DNA from: Streptomyces silaceus
GTDB taxonomy: Bacteria; Actinomycetota; Actinomycetes; Streptomycetales; Streptomycetaceae
Length of the DNA stretch: 64,000 nucleotides
NCBI RefSeq assembly: GCF_001419745.1
Contig: NZ_LIRJ01000034.1
Location: 81,098-145,097 of the forward strand
Reading direction: 5' to 3'
Shown: positions 17,395 to 25,179 of the stretch, piece after piece
Layout of the letters: each line of letters opens with the position of its first letter
Position numbering within the stretch: position 1 is the first letter of the stretch
Notes under the pieces: generated by a model
Seen by the model: only the letters and a program-made list of their open reading frames with translations
What the model was told of the DNA's origin: nothing
Database searches by the model: none
Program-made: the position numbers and the translations under genes

Positions 17395-18585
17395 ATGCCG
17401 ATCAATGGCTCCGCCGCCACCCCCACCGAGCCCGTCCAGGTCCCACGAGGACTCGCGGGCGTCGTCGTCACCGAGACCGAACTCGGCGACGTCCGGGGAT
17501 ACGAGGGCTTCTACCACTACCGCCAGTACTCGGCCGTCGAGCTCGCCCAGAGCCGCAGCTTCGAGGACGTATGGCATCTGATGTTCCACGGCGGGCTGCC
17601 GGACGCCGGGCGGAGCGCCGCCTTCGCCGCGCGGTCCGCGCGGCTGCGGCATCTGCCCGACGAGGTGCGCGACGCGCTGCCCGCCATCGCGCGCGCCAGT
17701 GTGCTGTCGGGGCCGCTCTCCGGGCTGCGCACGGCCCTGTCGCTCTTCGGGGCGTCGAAGGGCTTCCGTCCGGTGTACGACATCGACGACGACCGGCGCC
17801 GCGAGGACGCGCTCGCCGCGTCCGCCGTGGTGCCGACGCTGCTCACCGCGCTGTACCGGCTCGGCCAGGGCCTCGACCCCGTCGAGCCGCGCGACGACCT
17901 GTCGTACGCCGCCAACTACCTGTACATGTTGACCGGTTCGGAGCCGGACGCCGCGCGTGCGCGGGCGATCGAGCAGTACTTGATCTCGACCATTGACCAC
18001 GGGTTCAACGCGTCAACGTTCACTGCGCGGGTCATCACCTCGACGGGCGCGGACGTGGCGGGCTGTCTGGTGGGTGCGGTCGGCGCGCTGTCGGGTCCGC
18101 TGCACGGCGGGGCGCCGAGCCGGGCCCTGGACACGCTCGACGCGATCGGTACGCCCGAGCGCATCGACGGCTGGATCCGGGAGCGCGTCCTGGCGGGCGA
18201 CCGCATCATGGGCTTCGGGCACCCCGTCTACCGCACCGAGGACCCGCGGTCGCGCATGCTGCGGGACATCGCCCGGCGGTTCGGCGGCGACATGGTGGAG
18301 TTCGCGGTCGAGGTCGAGGGGCGCGTCGAGGCGATCCTGGCGGAGCTGAAGCCGGGGCGGGAGCTGCACACGAACGTGGAGTTCTACGCCGGCGTGGTCA
18401 TGGAGCTGTGCGGTCTGCCGCGCGAGATGTTCACGCCGACGTTCGCCTCGGCGCGGGTGGTCGGCTGGAGCGCCAACATCCTGGAACAGGCGCGGGATTC
18501 GAAGATCATTCGTCCGGCGGCGCGGTACGTGGGGGCGGCGGCGCCGGTTCCGGTACCGCCTGGGGCGGTGTCGCAAGAGGTCTGA
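17395..18585 (+). CDS. Citrate-synthase-like protein with Asp-to-Glu active site
   Basis: A 396-residue citrate synthase homologue without the HTH domain. The two active-site histidines are present (SGPLHGGAP and MGFGHPVYRTEDPR). The position of the catalytic aspartate, normally in NVDFY-type sequence, reads NVEFYAGVV here, so the base that removes the acetyl-CoA proton is Glu. The neighbouring Arg (IRPAARYVG) is kept. Activity may be low or the substrate different. A GGAGG and a GAGGAAG sequence precede the ATG. It is divergent from the HTH paralogue, with which it probably works or forms a heteromer (inference). Confidence 0.87.
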   Translation: MPINGSAATPTEPVQVPRGLAGVVVTETELGDVRGYEGFYHYRQYSAVELAQSRSFEDVWHLMFHGGLPDAGRSAAFAARSARLRHLPDEVRDALPAIARASVLSGPLSGLRTALSLFGASKGFRPVYDIDDDRRREDALAASAVVPTLLTALYRLGQGLDPVEPRDDLSYAANYLYMLTGSEPDAARARAIEQYLISTIDHGFNASTFTARVITSTGADVAGCLVGAVGALSGPLHGGAPSRALDTLDAIGTPERIDGWIRERVLAGDRIMGFGHPVYRTEDPRSRMLRDIARRFGGDMVEFAVEVEGRVEAILAELKPGRELHTNVEFYAGVVMELCGLPREMFTPTFASARVVGWSANILEQARDSKIIRPAARYVGAAAPVPVPPGAVSQEV

Positions 18586-18671
18586 CGGCCTGCGGGGGGG
18601 GGAGAGAGAGAGAGCCGACAGCCTGCGGGACAGGTCTGACGCCAGGCGGGAGAGGTCTGACGGCAGGCAGG
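18576..18671. repeat. 21-bp tandem repeat, four copies, spanning the citrate-synthase stop codon
   Basis: Units at 18576-18596, 18609-18629 (degenerate), 18630-18650 and 18651-18671 share AGAGGTCTGACGGCCTGCGGG. The first contains the TGA stop of the gene (18583-18585). A purine run (GGGG followed by AG repeats, 18594-18612) interrupts the array after unit one. Confidence 0.9.
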
Positions 18672-18690
18672 CGAGGTTCGAACAGCGGGC

Positions 18691-18721
18691 GGGCCTGGCC
18701 CCTCGTGAGGTGGCCAGGCCC
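18691..18721 (+). terminator. Terminator hairpin
   Basis: GGGCCTGGCC (18691-18700) pairs with GGCCAGGCCC (18712-18721) around an 11-base loop. It lies after the repeat array and before the convergent small gene, so it can end transcription from both sides. Confidence 0.6.
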
Positions 18722-18791
18722 TGGTGGTGGATATGTCGAGCTCCAGATCGCCCGCGCGAGGCGGCGTGCTTGCCGGAGGGTGACTCATCGG

Positions 18792-19037
18792 TCAGACATC
18801 AGGGATGTCGATCTTGGCGCGAAGTAGCGTCTCGCGGGTGATGACCACGATCCGTTCTTCACTCGAACGCCCGGCGTCGGACGGGAGCTTGCTGTCAAGT
18901 GCGGCTGTCCTGTCGGCTCCGATGACAGCGAAAGAGCCATCACTGAGCTCAAAGATGTCGGGGCACGTATTGCCGTCGAGGCTGCCGCGCTGACGAGGGG
19001 AGGCGCCGATGCGGCGGGTGATGTCTGGTGTCGTCAC
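18792..19037 (-). CDS. Small soluble protein, copy B of a duplicated module
   Basis: An 81-residue protein of unknown function. Landmarks are RRIGASPRQRGS, CPDIFELSDGSFAVIG, LPSDAG, ERIVVITRETLLRAK and a final DIPD. The copy at 19982 is identical at about 55 of 74 aligned residues. I recall similar short hypothetical proteins in other streptomycetes, but no named domain. The GTG at 19037 is chosen because it opens eight residues before the conserved part; the Shine-Dalgarno is weak. It is downstream of, and probably co-transcribed with, a DUF6082-like membrane protein. GC content is visibly lower than in flanking genes. Confidence 0.65.
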   Translation of the reverse strand: MTTPDITRRIGASPRQRGSLDGNTCPDIFELSDGSFAVIGADRTAALDSKLPSDAGRSSEERIVVITRETLLRAKIDIPDV

Positions 19038-19171
19038 GAGCGGTAGGTTCCCATCTGTCGAGGGCGCGATTTCGCCAATATCACCCAAGAGGACAGGCGA
19101 GAATGAGCCAACCTGCGCTCTGATGTGCCGACAGGCGGGCACGTCTGCGGGCCGTCGCCGGAGGAAGGCCC

Positions 19172-19876
19172 TCAGGAGGCGCCGGGCGGCGCGGCCGGAG
19201 GGGGCGCGGCCGGGCGAGGCGCGGCCGGAGGAGGCGGGGTCGGCTCCACGAAGTACGCGGTGGACGGCACGGGCGGCCCCGTGGACACGGCGGCGGCGTA
19301 CGCCTCGTCGGCGATCCGCACGAAACGGCAGAGCCGGCGGTCGGCGCCCGACTCCGTGAGCCGGTGCCAGGACGGTGCGCTGTTCGCCCAGTAGGCGCGG
19401 CCGACCTCGCCGCGGAAGTAGTCCAGCAGCGTGGACCGGATCGTGGGCTCGTCGCACAGGTTCAGCTTGAAGTCGGTGCTCCACATGCTGACGATCAGGT
19501 TGCTCACGAGGAGCTGGCGCCAACGCTCCTGTGTGACCGGCGTGTTGGGCGGCTCCCAGCAGACCAGGAACGCGGGGTCGTTCAAGGTGAGCAGGGTGAG
19601 CTCGCGGTGCGCGGACCGGTGGGCCTCTTCGTGCTGTATGCGGGTCTGTCGCGCTTGGTGCGCGATGGAGAGCACGATGCCCACCAGGGCGGCGGCGGAG
19701 AAGATCGCGGACAGGGCGCCGTACGTCTGGCTGATGTCGCTGAGGCGGTTCCAGTCCATCCCGTGCGGCGCGAGGCCGTCGAGAAGGAAGGGAGTCGCGG
19801 AGATGGCGGCGAGCGAGGCCAGGGCCGCGCCGCTCCATATCGCCGCGCCGCGGGACCTGCTGCTGGGTGGTGTCAC
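19172..19876 (-). CDS. DUF6082-like membrane protein, copy B
   Basis: A 234-residue protein. Two N-terminal hydrophobic segments (about residues 12-30 and 50-72) are followed by a helical, basic cytoplasmic region: QARQTRIQHEEAHRSAHRELTLL, then NDPAFLVCW and DYFRGEVGRAYW. The C-terminal 25 residues are a Pro/Ala tail. The order TM, long helix, DP-A, W, R-YW matches the copy at 20424 although overall similarity is low, and it fits the Streptomyces DUF6082 family of unknown function. GGAGGAGG lies six bases before the GTG. It is followed by small protein copy B. Confidence 0.7.
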   Translation of the reverse strand: MTPPSSRSRGAAIWSGAALASLAAISATPFLLDGLAPHGMDWNRLSDISQTYGALSAIFSAAALVGIVLSIAHQARQTRIQHEEAHRSAHRELTLLTLNDPAFLVCWEPPNTPVTQERWRQLLVSNLIVSMWSTDFKLNLCDEPTIRSTLLDYFRGEVGRAYWANSAPSWHRLTESGADRRLCRFVRIADEAYAAAVSTGPPVPSTAYFVEPTPPPPAAPRPAAPPPAAPPGAS

Positions 19877-19981
19877 GGTGTGCCTCCTCCGGCCACGCCA
19901 TGGGCGTAGCCGCCCTGTTCGTCGCTGGAAGGCGCACTGCGGTACGGACGGCGTCCGTACCGCAGAACGGTCACTGCATTG

Positions 19982-20218
19982 CTAGCTGTCGGGAATGTCG
20001 GCCTTGGCCCGGATCAACGTTTCTCGGGTGACGACGACGATGCGTTCGTAGTCGGCTCGTGCGGCGTCGGACGGCAGCTCTGGTTCCAGCAGCTCGGTCT
20101 GATCTGTGCCGATGACGGCGAAGCTGCCGTCGGACAACTCGAAGACGTCGGGGCAGTTCTGCCCGGAGAGGCTGCCCCGTTGACGGGGGGACGCACCGAT
20201 GCGGCGCACGATCTTCAA
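19982..20218 (-). CDS. Small soluble protein, copy A of a duplicated module
   Basis: Same family as the protein at 18792: RRIGASPRQRGSLSG, CPDVFELSDGSFAVIG, LPSDAA, ERIVVVTRETLIRAK and DIPDS. The start is uncertain. A TTG at 20218 gives MKIVRRIG, a GTG at 20209 starts right at RRIG, and a GTG at 20317 would add an N-terminus that has no counterpart in copy B. No candidate has a strong Shine-Dalgarno. It lies between two DUF6082-like genes on the same strand. Function unknown. Confidence 0.6.
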   Translation of the reverse strand: MKIVRRIGASPRQRGSLSGQNCPDVFELSDGSFAVIGTDQTELLEPELPSDAARADYERIVVVTRETLIRAKADIPDS

Positions 20219-20423
20219 AGGGATCCCGGTCCTGTGAATGCAGCGGATGGGTCGGCGGAAGGGTACTGGTGACGTGAGGGGATATTCCGCTGATGCAGCG
20301 ACAAAAGTCGGATTCACAGGAGAACTACATCCACTCGTGATGCCTCGGCTCCGCCTGTGACGTCTCGGCCCCGCGCACCGGCCCGGCCGGCTGTTCCGTC
20401 GTACCGGGCGATGACCTCGTCCG

Positions 20424-20984
20424 TCATTCCGGTGGCGTGCCTACGACCCACCATTCCTCTGTGTCGGCCTCGTCCAGGTCGTGGACCAACTCGTCGACCA
20501 TCCTGCCTATTCGGGCCTCGACGGAGTCCTCTCCGAGGCTTGCCCGGGCAGGCCTCGTGGCCTCCCAGTACTCGCGGAAGATGGGGTTCTGGAGTGTCCC
20601 GCGCAGGTGGCCGAAGAGCTCCGCCCGGCTGACGTTGCCGATGCGGTAGGCCAGCAGGGCGTTGGTGTAGAGGGCGTTGGCGAAGAGGAACTGGCGGTGC
20701 TTCGCGGGCGGGACGGAACCCTCGTAGGTGTCGAGCACGGCGGCCAGCGCGGGATCCTCCATCGCCTTGCTCAACAGTTCCCACTGGAGGCGCTGCTGGT
20801 TGGCGAGGTCGATGTGCCGCTGCTGTTCGCTCCGGTCCGTCTGCTCGTATCGGTAGATCCGCAGCCGCAACTTCTTGAGCTGGTGTTGCTGGTTGATGAG
20901 GGCACCGACGGTGCCCACGGTCAAGGCCAGGCCCGCCGCCGCGGCAGGGCCCACCCCCCGTGTCCAACAGTTCTGTGTGGCCAT
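20424..20984 (-). CDS. DUF6082-like membrane protein, copy A
   Basis: A 186-residue protein with one N-terminal transmembrane segment (about residues 10-30) followed by a long charged helix (HQLKKLRLRIYRYEQTDRSEQQRHIDL) and a soluble helical domain with EDPALAAVLD, LFANALYTNALLAY, LFGHLRGTLQNPIFREYW and an acidic end. This suits a membrane-anchored cytoplasmic protein of the DUF6082 family. The ATG at 20984 has GGGGG five bases in front; the frame is open upstream but that part looks like non-coding shadow. First gene of the duplicated two-gene module. Confidence 0.7.
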   Translation of the reverse strand: MATQNCWTRGVGPAAAAGLALTVGTVGALINQQHQLKKLRLRIYRYEQTDRSEQQRHIDLANQQRLQWELLSKAMEDPALAAVLDTYEGSVPPAKHRQFLFANALYTNALLAYRIGNVSRAELFGHLRGTLQNPIFREYWEATRPARASLGEDSVEARIGRMVDELVHDLDEADTEEWWVVGTPPE

Positions 20985-21300
20985 GTCAACCCCCGAATCG
21001 GCGACCGTCCGCCGGTCGTCGGGCGCGGGTCGACAGGGAGCGGACCGGCGAGCGGTGGGCGGTGCGCTTGCCGCCTCCCAGGGTGCCGAGCGGCTCTGAT
21101 CGGCGGGGGAGGCGGAGAGGAGGCGCACGGAAGGAAGCGGCGGTCGCACATCCCGGCGCCGTGCCAGATGTGTGCCCCGCGAGCGCCGCTAACAATCGTT
21201 CACTTCGTGGCCCGACTACGCACACCTATCCTGGGGCGGTCTTCCATCGTCGTACGGGATCCGCCCGGTTTCCGTACGAATGTCGGCACGAGAGGTCCAC
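20985..21300. promoter_or_regulatory. Divergent region between the DUF6082 module and the CobW gene
   Basis: No gene is seen in these 316 bases. TATCCT near 21227 with TTCGTG 17 bases upstream is a weak promoter candidate for the CobW gene. CGTACGG (21251-21257) and CCGTACG (21272-21278) form an inverted repeat with a 14-base spacer just before the CobW start. No Zur-type AT-rich palindrome is visible, although CobW proteins are often zinc regulated. Confidence 0.3.
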
Positions 21301-22506
21301 GTGAACAAGCAGCAGATCCCGGTCGTCGTCCTCGCCGGCTTCCTGGGTTCTGGCAAGACGACCCTGCTCAACCATCTGCTGCACCGCAGCGGCGGCACCC
21401 GGATCGGTGCGATCGTCAACGACTTCGGGTCCATCGAGATCGACGCCATGTCGGTCGCGGGGCAGCTCGGCGACTCGACCGTCTCCCTGGGCAACGGCTG
21501 TCTCTGCTGTGCCGTGGACGCGAGCGAACTCGACGAGTACCTGGAGCGGCTCGCCCGGCCCGCCGCCGGGATCGACGTCATCGTCATCGAGGCGAGCGGG
21601 CTCGCCGAGCCGCAGGAGCTCGTGAAGATGCTGCTCGCCAGCGAGAACGCGCACATCGTCTACGGAGGGCTCGTCGAGGTCGTCGACGCCGCCGAGTTCG
21701 ACACCACCAGGGAGCGGCACCCCGAGCTGGACCGGCATCTGGGCATCGCCGATCTCGTCGTGGTCAACAAGGCCGACCGGGTGGCCCCGGCGGAGTACGA
21801 GCGGGTTCTCGGGGTGGTCGCCGGGCTGACGGACCGGGCGGCCGTGGTGCCCGCCTCGTACGGGCGCGTGGACGTGGAGATGATCCTCGACCGCAAGCCC
21901 GTGGGGGAGCGGATCGGGCAGTTGTCGTTCGAGGACCTGCGTGAGGACGGTGGCGCGGGTGAGGGGGAGGACGAGGACGGTGGGAGCGGCCGCGGCTCTT
22001 GCGATCACCCGCACTGCGAGGGCAGCCACGACGCGCACTCCGAAGGCAGCCACGGACACCCGCACTCCGGAGGTGGCCACGGCCACCTGCACTCCGCCTA
22101 CGAAAGCCTCTCCTTCACCTCCGAAGCGCCCCTGGGCCCCCGCCCCTTGATGGCCTTCCTGGACAGCAGGCCCGAGGGGCTCTACCGCATCAAGGGGTAC
22201 GTCGACTTCGGCCCGGCCGACCCGAAGAACCGGTACGAGGTGCACGCCGTCGGGCGGTTCCTGCGCTTCTATCCGGAGCCCTGGGGTCCGGGCGAGCCGC
22301 GGCTGACGCAGCTCGTGCTCATCGGGGCGGGCATCGACGTACCCGCCCTGGAGAAGGGGCTCCAGGCCTGTCGTGAGAACGCCCCACAGGCCGATGAGCA
22401 CGGCATGTGGGGCGTCCTGCGGTACGTCCAGGAGGTCCAGGAGGTCCAGGAGGTCCAGGAGGTCCAGGAGGTCCAAGAACTCCAGGACCTTCAGCCGGAG
22501 GACTGA
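21301..22506 (+). CDS. CobW/G3E-family GTPase (metallochaperone-like) with His-rich insert
   Basis: A 401-residue cytoplasmic GTPase. The P-loop GFLGSGKTTL is near residue 12, the metal-binding CxCC motif GCLCCAV near residue 67, and the guanine-specificity motif VVNKADR near 155. A His/Ser/Gly-rich stretch at about 236-270 with repeated GSHGHPHSGG units probably binds zinc or a related metal. The CobW C-terminal domain follows. The GTG at 21301 is preferred because GAGAGG lies six bases upstream. The C-terminal end is a QEV repeat from a 9-bp minisatellite. It converges on parC with five bases between stops. Confidence 0.88.
   Translation: MNKQQIPVVVLAGFLGSGKTTLLNHLLHRSGGTRIGAIVNDFGSIEIDAMSVAGQLGDSTVSLGNGCLCCAVDASELDEYLERLARPAAGIDVIVIEASGLAEPQELVKMLLASENAHIVYGGLVEVVDAAEFDTTRERHPELDRHLGIADLVVVNKADRVAPAEYERVLGVVAGLTDRAAVVPASYGRVDVEMILDRKPVGERIGQLSFEDLREDGGAGEGEDEDGGSGRGSCDHPHCEGSHDAHSEGSHGHPHSGGGHGHLHSAYESLSFTSEAPLGPRPLMAFLDSRPEGLYRIKGYVDFGPADPKNRYEVHAVGRFLRFYPEPWGPGEPRLTQLVLIGAGIDVPALEKGLQACRENAPQADEHGMWGVLRYVQEVQEVQEVQEVQEVQELQDLQPED
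22429..22491. repeat. 9-bp coding minisatellite at the 3' end of the CobW gene
   Basis: CAGGAGGTC is repeated five times perfectly (22429-22473), followed by two diverged copies (to 22491). It encodes QEV x5, QEL and QDL, ending five codons before the stop. The 9-base unit keeps the frame for any copy number. Confidence 0.95.
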
Positions 22507-22511
22507 GCCGG

Positions 22512-24965
22512 CTACACCGGACCCGCCACCGCCGCCACCGGCTTCTTGAGGGAGACGCCCGAGCCGTCACGGCGCGGGTCGACCTCCGGGAGCTCGGCCG
22601 GCGTGCCGTTGCGCTGCGCCGCGTGCGGCGGCGTCGGGCCCGCCCAGGCGAAGCTCAGACAGTCCTCGCCCTTCAGGAACCGCTGGACCCGCACACCACC
22701 GGTGGCACGCCCCTTGCGCGGGTACTGGTCGAACGGCGTGAGCTTGGCGGTCGTCTGCACCGAGTCGTCCAGCGTGCCGCGCGAGCCCGCCACCGTGAAG
22801 ACGACCCCGTCCGTCGCCGGGTCCACCGCGGTGAAGGAGATGACCTTCGCGCCGTCGGCGAGCTTGATGCCCGCCATGCCGCCCGCCGGACGGCCCTGCG
22901 GGCGTACCTGCGAGGCCTGATAGCGCAGCAGCTGGGCGTCGTCCGTGATGAAGACGAGGTCCTCCTCGCCGGTGCGCAGCTCGGCCGCGCCGACGATCCG
23001 GTCGCCGTCCTTGAGGGTGATGACCTCCAACTCCTCCTTGTTGGACGGATAGTCGGGGACCACGCGCTTGACGACGCCCTGCGCGGTGCCGAGCGCGAGC
23101 CCCGGGGACGACTCGTCGAGCGTCATCAGACAGATCAGCGTCTCGTCGCCCTCCAGGGAGAGCAGCTCCGAAACGGGTGCCCCTCCGGAGAGGTTGGGCG
23201 CGCCCGCCGTCTCCGGGAGCTGCGGAAGGTCCACTACGGAGAGGCGCAGCAGCCGTCCCTCGGAGGTGACCGCGCCGACCTCGCCGCGCGCCGTCGCCGG
23301 CACCGCGGAGACGATCACGTCGTGCTTGACGCGCTTGGTGTCGCCGTCGGCGAAGGGCTCGCCGTTCGCCGTGCGGGCCAGCAGGCCCGTCGAGGACAGG
23401 AGCACCCGGCACGGGTCGTCCGCGACCTGGAGGGGGACCGCGGTGGCCGCGGTGCCGGAGGACTCCAGGAGCACCGTGCGCCGGTCGGTGCCGAACTTCT
23501 TCGCCACGGCGGCCAGTTCGGAGGAGACCAGCTTGCGCAGCTCGGCGTCCGACTCCAGGATGCCGGTCAGCTCGTCGATCTCGCCGTTGAGCTTGTCGCG
23601 CTCGGACTCCAGCTCGATGCGGTCGTACTTGGTCAGACGGCGCAGCGGGGTGTCCAGGATGTACTGCGTCTGGACGTCGCTCAGCGAGAAGCGCTCCATC
23701 AGGCGCTCCTTGGCCTGCGCGGAGTTCTCGCTGGAGCGGATGAGGCGGATGACCTCGTCGATGTCCAGGAGGGCGACCAGGAGGCCCTCGACCAGGTGCA
23801 AGCGGTCGCGCTTCTTGCCCCGGCGGAACTCGCTGCGGCGGCGCACCACGTTGAACCGGTGGTCGAGGTAGACCTCCAGGAGCTCCTTGAGGCCGAGCGT
23901 CAGGGGCTGGCCGTCCACCAGTGCCACATTGTTGATGCCGAAGGACTCCTCCATCGGCGTCAGCTTGTAGAGCTGCTCCAGGACGGCCTCGGGGACGAAG
24001 CCGTTCTTGATCTCGATGACCAGGCGCAGGCCGTGCGCGCGGTCGGTGAGGTCCTTGACGTCGGCGATGCCCTGCAGCTTCTTCGAGCCGACCAGGTCCT
24101 TGATCTTGGAGATGACCTTCTCGGGGCCGACCGTGAAGGGCAGTTCGGTGACGACGAGGCCCTTGCGGCGCGGCGTCACGTTCTCCACGGAGACCGTGGC
24201 GCGGGTCTTGAAGGTGCCGCGGCCCGATTCGTACGCGTCCCTGATGCCGCTCAGGCCGACGATCCGGCCGCCCGTGGGCAGGTCGGGGCCCGGCACGAAC
24301 TTCATCAGCGTCTCGAGGTCGGCCCCCGGGTGCTTGATGAGGTGGCGGGCGGCGGCGATGACCTCGCCGAGGTTGTGCGGCGCCATGTTCGTCGCCATGC
24401 CGACCGCGATGCCCGACGAGCCGTTCACCAGGAGGTTCGGGTACGCGGCCGGGAGGGCGGACGGCTCCATCTCCTGGCCGTCGTAGTTCGGCGTGAAGTC
24501 GACCGTGTCCTCGTCGATCGACTCCGTCATCAGGGAGGTGGCGTCGGCCATCCGGCACTCGGTGTACCGCATGGCGGCCGGCGGGTCGTCGTTGCCCAGC
24601 GAGCCGAAGTTGCCGTGGCCGTCGACCATCGGCAGGCGCATGGAGAAGGGCTGGGCCATACGGACCAGCGCGTCGTAGATCGACGCGTCGCCGTGGGGGT
24701 GCAACTTACCCATGACCTCGCCGACGACGCGGGCACACTTCACGTAGCCGCGGTCGGGGCGCAGGCCCATCTCGTTCATCTGGTACACGATCCGGCGCTG
24801 CACGGGCTTCATGCCGTCGCGCGCGTCCGGCAGGGCACGGGAGTAGATGACCGAATACGCGTACTCGAGGAAGGAGCCCTGCATCTCGTCGACGACGTCG
24901 ATGTCGAGGATCTTCTCCTCGTACGAGTCGTCGGGCGGCGGGGTCTTCGTGCTGCGGCGGGCCAT
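22512..24965 (-). CDS. parC: DNA topoisomerase IV subunit A (ParC; GyrA2)
   Basis: An 817-residue breakage-reunion subunit, partner of ParE at 5.1 kb. The catalytic Tyr lies in [11 protein letters not shown]. The quinolone-determining region reads [15 protein letters not shown], with Ala where E. coli ParC has Ser80 and Asp at the Glu84 position. The C-terminal half (from about residue 520) has the beta-pinwheel repeats that bind DNA, for example [22 protein letters not shown]. The ATG at 24965 follows GAAGGAG. The frame is open upstream but that part is not conserved. It is divergent from the M16 peptidase pair. Confidence 0.95.
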   Translation of the reverse strand: MARRSTKTPPPDDSYEEKILDIDVVDEMQGSFLEYAYSVIYSRALPDARDGMKPVQRRIVYQMNEMGLRPDRGYVKCARVVGEVMGKLHPHGDASIYDALVRMAQPFSMRLPMVDGHGNFGSLGNDDPPAAMRYTECRMADATSLMTESIDEDTVDFTPNYDGQEMEPSALPAAYPNLLVNGSSGIAVGMATNMAPHNLGEVIAAARHLIKHPGADLETLMKFVPGPDLPTGGRIVGLSGIRDAYESGRGTFKTRATVSVENVTPRRKGLVVTELPFTVGPEKVISKIKDLVGSKKLQGIADVKDLTDRAHGLRLVIEIKNGFVPEAVLEQLYKLTPMEESFGINNVALVDGQPLTLGLKELLEVYLDHRFNVVRRRSEFRRGKKRDRLHLVEGLLVALLDIDEVIRLIRSSENSAQAKERLMERFSLSDVQTQYILDTPLRRLTKYDRIELESERDKLNGEIDELTGILESDAELRKLVSSELAAVAKKFGTDRRTVLLESSGTAATAVPLQVADDPCRVLLSSTGLLARTANGEPFADGDTKRVKHDVIVSAVPATARGEVGAVTSEGRLLRLSVVDLPQLPETAGAPNLSGGAPVSELLSLEGDETLICLMTLDESSPGLALGTAQGVVKRVVPDYPSNKEELEVITLKDGDRIVGAAELRTGEEDLVFITDDAQLLRYQASQVRPQGRPAGGMAGIKLADGAKVISFTAVDPATDGVVFTVAGSRGTLDDSVQTTAKLTPFDQYPRKGRATGGVRVQRFLKGEDCLSFAWAGPTPPHAAQRNGTPAELPEVDPRRDGSGVSLKKPVAAVAGPV

Positions 24966-25179
24966 CGCTGCTGCGGCTCCTTCACCAGGCAAGTGCGGGA
25001 TCTGACGCCGACCATTGTGGACCGTCCCACTGACAACGCCGACCACGACCCGTGCCACGGCGCTGTCACCCGCGACTACGCCGAGGGCGGACCGGGAACT
25101 TCGTCAGGTGTCAGCACGCTTGCATACAGTGGCAGGACTGGCAGGAAAGTTCTGAAAAGCAGCGATCGAAGGGACGTAC

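Noticed and set aside
18792..19937. 381-residue minus-strand frame covering the whole copy B region
   Set aside because: The upstream two thirds are in the wrong frame for the DUF6082-like gene and are Arg/Pro/His-rich shadow. Only the last 81 codons, matching copy A, are coding.
20314..20967. 217-residue minus-strand frame overlapping DUF6082-A
   Set aside because: It is in another frame of a better-supported gene, with low-complexity Arg/Gly/Pro content and no ribosome site.
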